Shown: piece by piece, positions 20,515-21,614 of the stretch
How positions within the stretch are numbered: position 1 is the first letter of the stretch
Layout of the letters: each line of letters starts with the position of its first letter
DNA from: a virus
DNA: 21,614 bases
IMG/VR virus record: IMGVR_UViG_3300023184_007882
Span: 1-21,614 of that record
Reading direction: 5' to 3' (one strand)
Position numbers and translations under genes: made by a program
The notes under the pieces: model-generated
What the model was told of the DNA's origin: nothing
Database searches by the model: none
What the model saw: the letters and a program-made list of their open reading frames with translations, nothing else

Positions 20515-21614
20515 ATGCATGACTTAATGGATGATGACGACAAAATGAGTAAAAAGCAAAAACAGTCCTCTGACAGCAGTACGCCTGTTTTGGACAACTT
20601 TAGCCGTGATTTGAATAAACTTGCCGCTGAAGGTAAATTAGACCCTGTCATTGGACGTGACAGAGAGATTTTGAGAATTGCTCAAATTCTATCCCGTAGA
20701 AAAAAGAATAACCCTATCATCATTGGTGAACCTGGTTGTGGTAAGACTGCAATTGTAGAAGGTTTGGCAATGAAAATTGTTAGTGGTGAATGTCCCCGTA
20801 ATTTAGTGGATAAAAGAATTGTCAACTTGGACTTAACTTCAGTTGTTGCTGGTACAAAATACCGTGGACAATTTGAAGAAAGAATGAAAGTTATTATTGA
20901 AGAGTTACAAGCTAATCCTAACATCATTGTATTCATTGATGAAATCCACACATTGGTTGGTTCAGGAAACTCTGCAGGTTCTATGGACGGTTCCAACATT
21001 TTCAAACCCGCCCTTTCTCGCGGAGAACTTCAATGTATTGGAGCAACCACATTGGATGAATTCAGAAAGAACATTGAAAAAGACGGAGCTCTTGAACGCA
21101 GATTCCAAAAAGTAATGGTAGAACCTTCATCAGTTGTGGAAACCATTCAAATCCTCAAGAACATTCGTGAAAAATATGAAAATTTTCACAAGGTTACTTA
21201 CACTGATGAAGTAATTGAAACCTGTGTGAAATTGGCTGACCGTTACATCACAGACCGTGAATTCCCTGATAAAGCTTTTGATATTCTTGATGAAGTCGGA
21301 GCCCGTATGCAAACTGAGTTGAAGGTGCCTGAAGCTATTGAAGAATTGAAAAAGAAAGCGGCTGAAATCCGTCAACAAAAAGTTGAGGTTGTGAAGAAAC
21401 AAAACTATGAACAGGCTGCTCAATTGAGAGATAAAGAGAAAAAATTGTTAGATAAACTTGAGACCGAAAAGGCCAAGTTTGAAGAAGAAATGCAAAAAGA
21501 CAAACAAAAGATTAGTCTTGAGGATGTTTATGATGTTGTATCTAACATGACTAAAATACCTGTGAACAAAATGAGTGTTGATGACGCTAAAGCATTGGTA
21601 AACTTGGATAAAGA
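20515..21614 (+). CDS. clpC: ClpC-like AAA+ unfoldase without N-domain (3' end outside window)
   Basis: The first 366 codons of a Clp/Hsp100 ATPase. An in-frame TAA at 20509 precedes the ATG at 20515, so the N terminus is real. The protein starts with 25 charged residues, then STPVLDNFSRDLNKLA, the linker and D1 start of Bacteroidota ClpC. The Clp N-domain (about 145 residues, adaptor and substrate binding) is missing. D1 is intact: Walker A GEPGCGKT (71-78), pore loop AGTKYRGQF (112-120), Walker B IVFIDE (138-143), arginine finger region ALERRF (192-197). A UVR-like middle domain (QNYEQAAQLRDKEKKL, about 296-311) marks it as ClpC and not ClpA/ClpB. D2 should follow beyond the edge. Whether it works with host ClpP or alone cannot be seen here. 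It has a host-like promoter and two dyads upstream. Confidence 0.95.
   Translation, partial: MHDLMDDDDKMSKKQKQSSDSSTPVLDNFSRDLNKLAAEGKLDPVIGRDREILRIAQILSRRKKNNPIIIGEPGCGKTAIVEGLAMKIVSGECPRNLVDKRIVNLDLTSVVAGTKYRGQFEERMKVIIEELQANPNIIVFIDEIHTLVGSGNSAGSMDGSNIFKPALSRGELQCIGATTLDEFRKNIEKDGALERRFQKVMVEPSSVVETIQILKNIREKYENFHKVTYTDEVIETCVKLADRYITDREFPDKAFDILDEVGARMQTELKVPEAIEELKKKAAEIRQQKVEVVKKQNYEQAAQLRDKEKKLLDKLETEKAKFEEEMQKDKQKISLEDVYDVVSNMTKIPVNKMSVDDAKALVNLDK

Overview
The window is a late, virion-building region of a lytic T4-related myovirus, distant from T4 itself, that very probably infects a Bacteroidota (Flavobacteria-like) host. The DNA is AT-rich, densely packed and mostly on the minus strand. 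The phage assignment rests on homologues of the T4 head module in T4 order, reading leftwards: large terminase gp17 (11944-13701), portal gp20 (10035-11906), prohead protease gp21 (7834-8559), an acidic scaffold in the gp22 position (5580-7184) and major capsid protein gp23 (3752-5557). No integrase, IS element, CRISPR array or tRNA is visible. Host clues are the near absence of Shine-Dalgarno sequences, TAnnTTTG-type promoter boxes before plus-strand genes, a Bacteroidota-style signal peptide, a ribosomal protein bS21 of Bacteroidota type, and a ClpC with a Bacteroidota-like linker.

Layout. 1-2351 holds accessory genes: a Cys-rich small protein, a 74-residue unknown, a zinc-ribbon protein and a secreted protein. 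2345-11906 is the capsid module, with an OmpA-like protein at its distal end. Between the protease and portal genes, a ribosomal protein bS21 gene (9133-9318) lies on the opposite strand. 11944-17490 is a tight operon: four acidic or Pro-rich unknown proteins with overlapping ends, then the terminase. 17513-18523 encodes a Thr/Pro/Ser-rich protein with a Cys-containing domain at each end. 18559-19852 holds a nucleotidyltransferase-fold protein, a KTSC-domain protein and a small unknown. 19915-20313 is an Hsp20 chaperone, and from 20515 to the right edge runs a divergent, incomplete ClpC-like AAA+ ATPase that lacks the usual N-terminal domain.

Regulation. Twelve minus-strand genes or operons carry a coding-strand box TATTTATW, or a one-base variant, 3-28 nt before the start codon. 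This is a strong candidate for a phage late promoter. Strong hairpin terminators follow the capsid gene, the DUF4494-like gene and hsp20, and a bidirectional one separates two convergent genes. The plus-strand genes (bS21, clpC, the secreted protein) lack the late box and have host-like boxes and/or dyad operators, which suggests earlier or separate expression.

Working model, partly inference: the minus-strand genes build and fill the head. The plus-strand genes adjust host physiology: bS21 the ribosome, ClpC (with the minus-strand Hsp20) protein quality control, and the secreted protein the envelope. The most interesting point is the bS21 gene in a phage of a host lineage whose ribosomes use bS21 to hide the anti-Shine-Dalgarno sequence.
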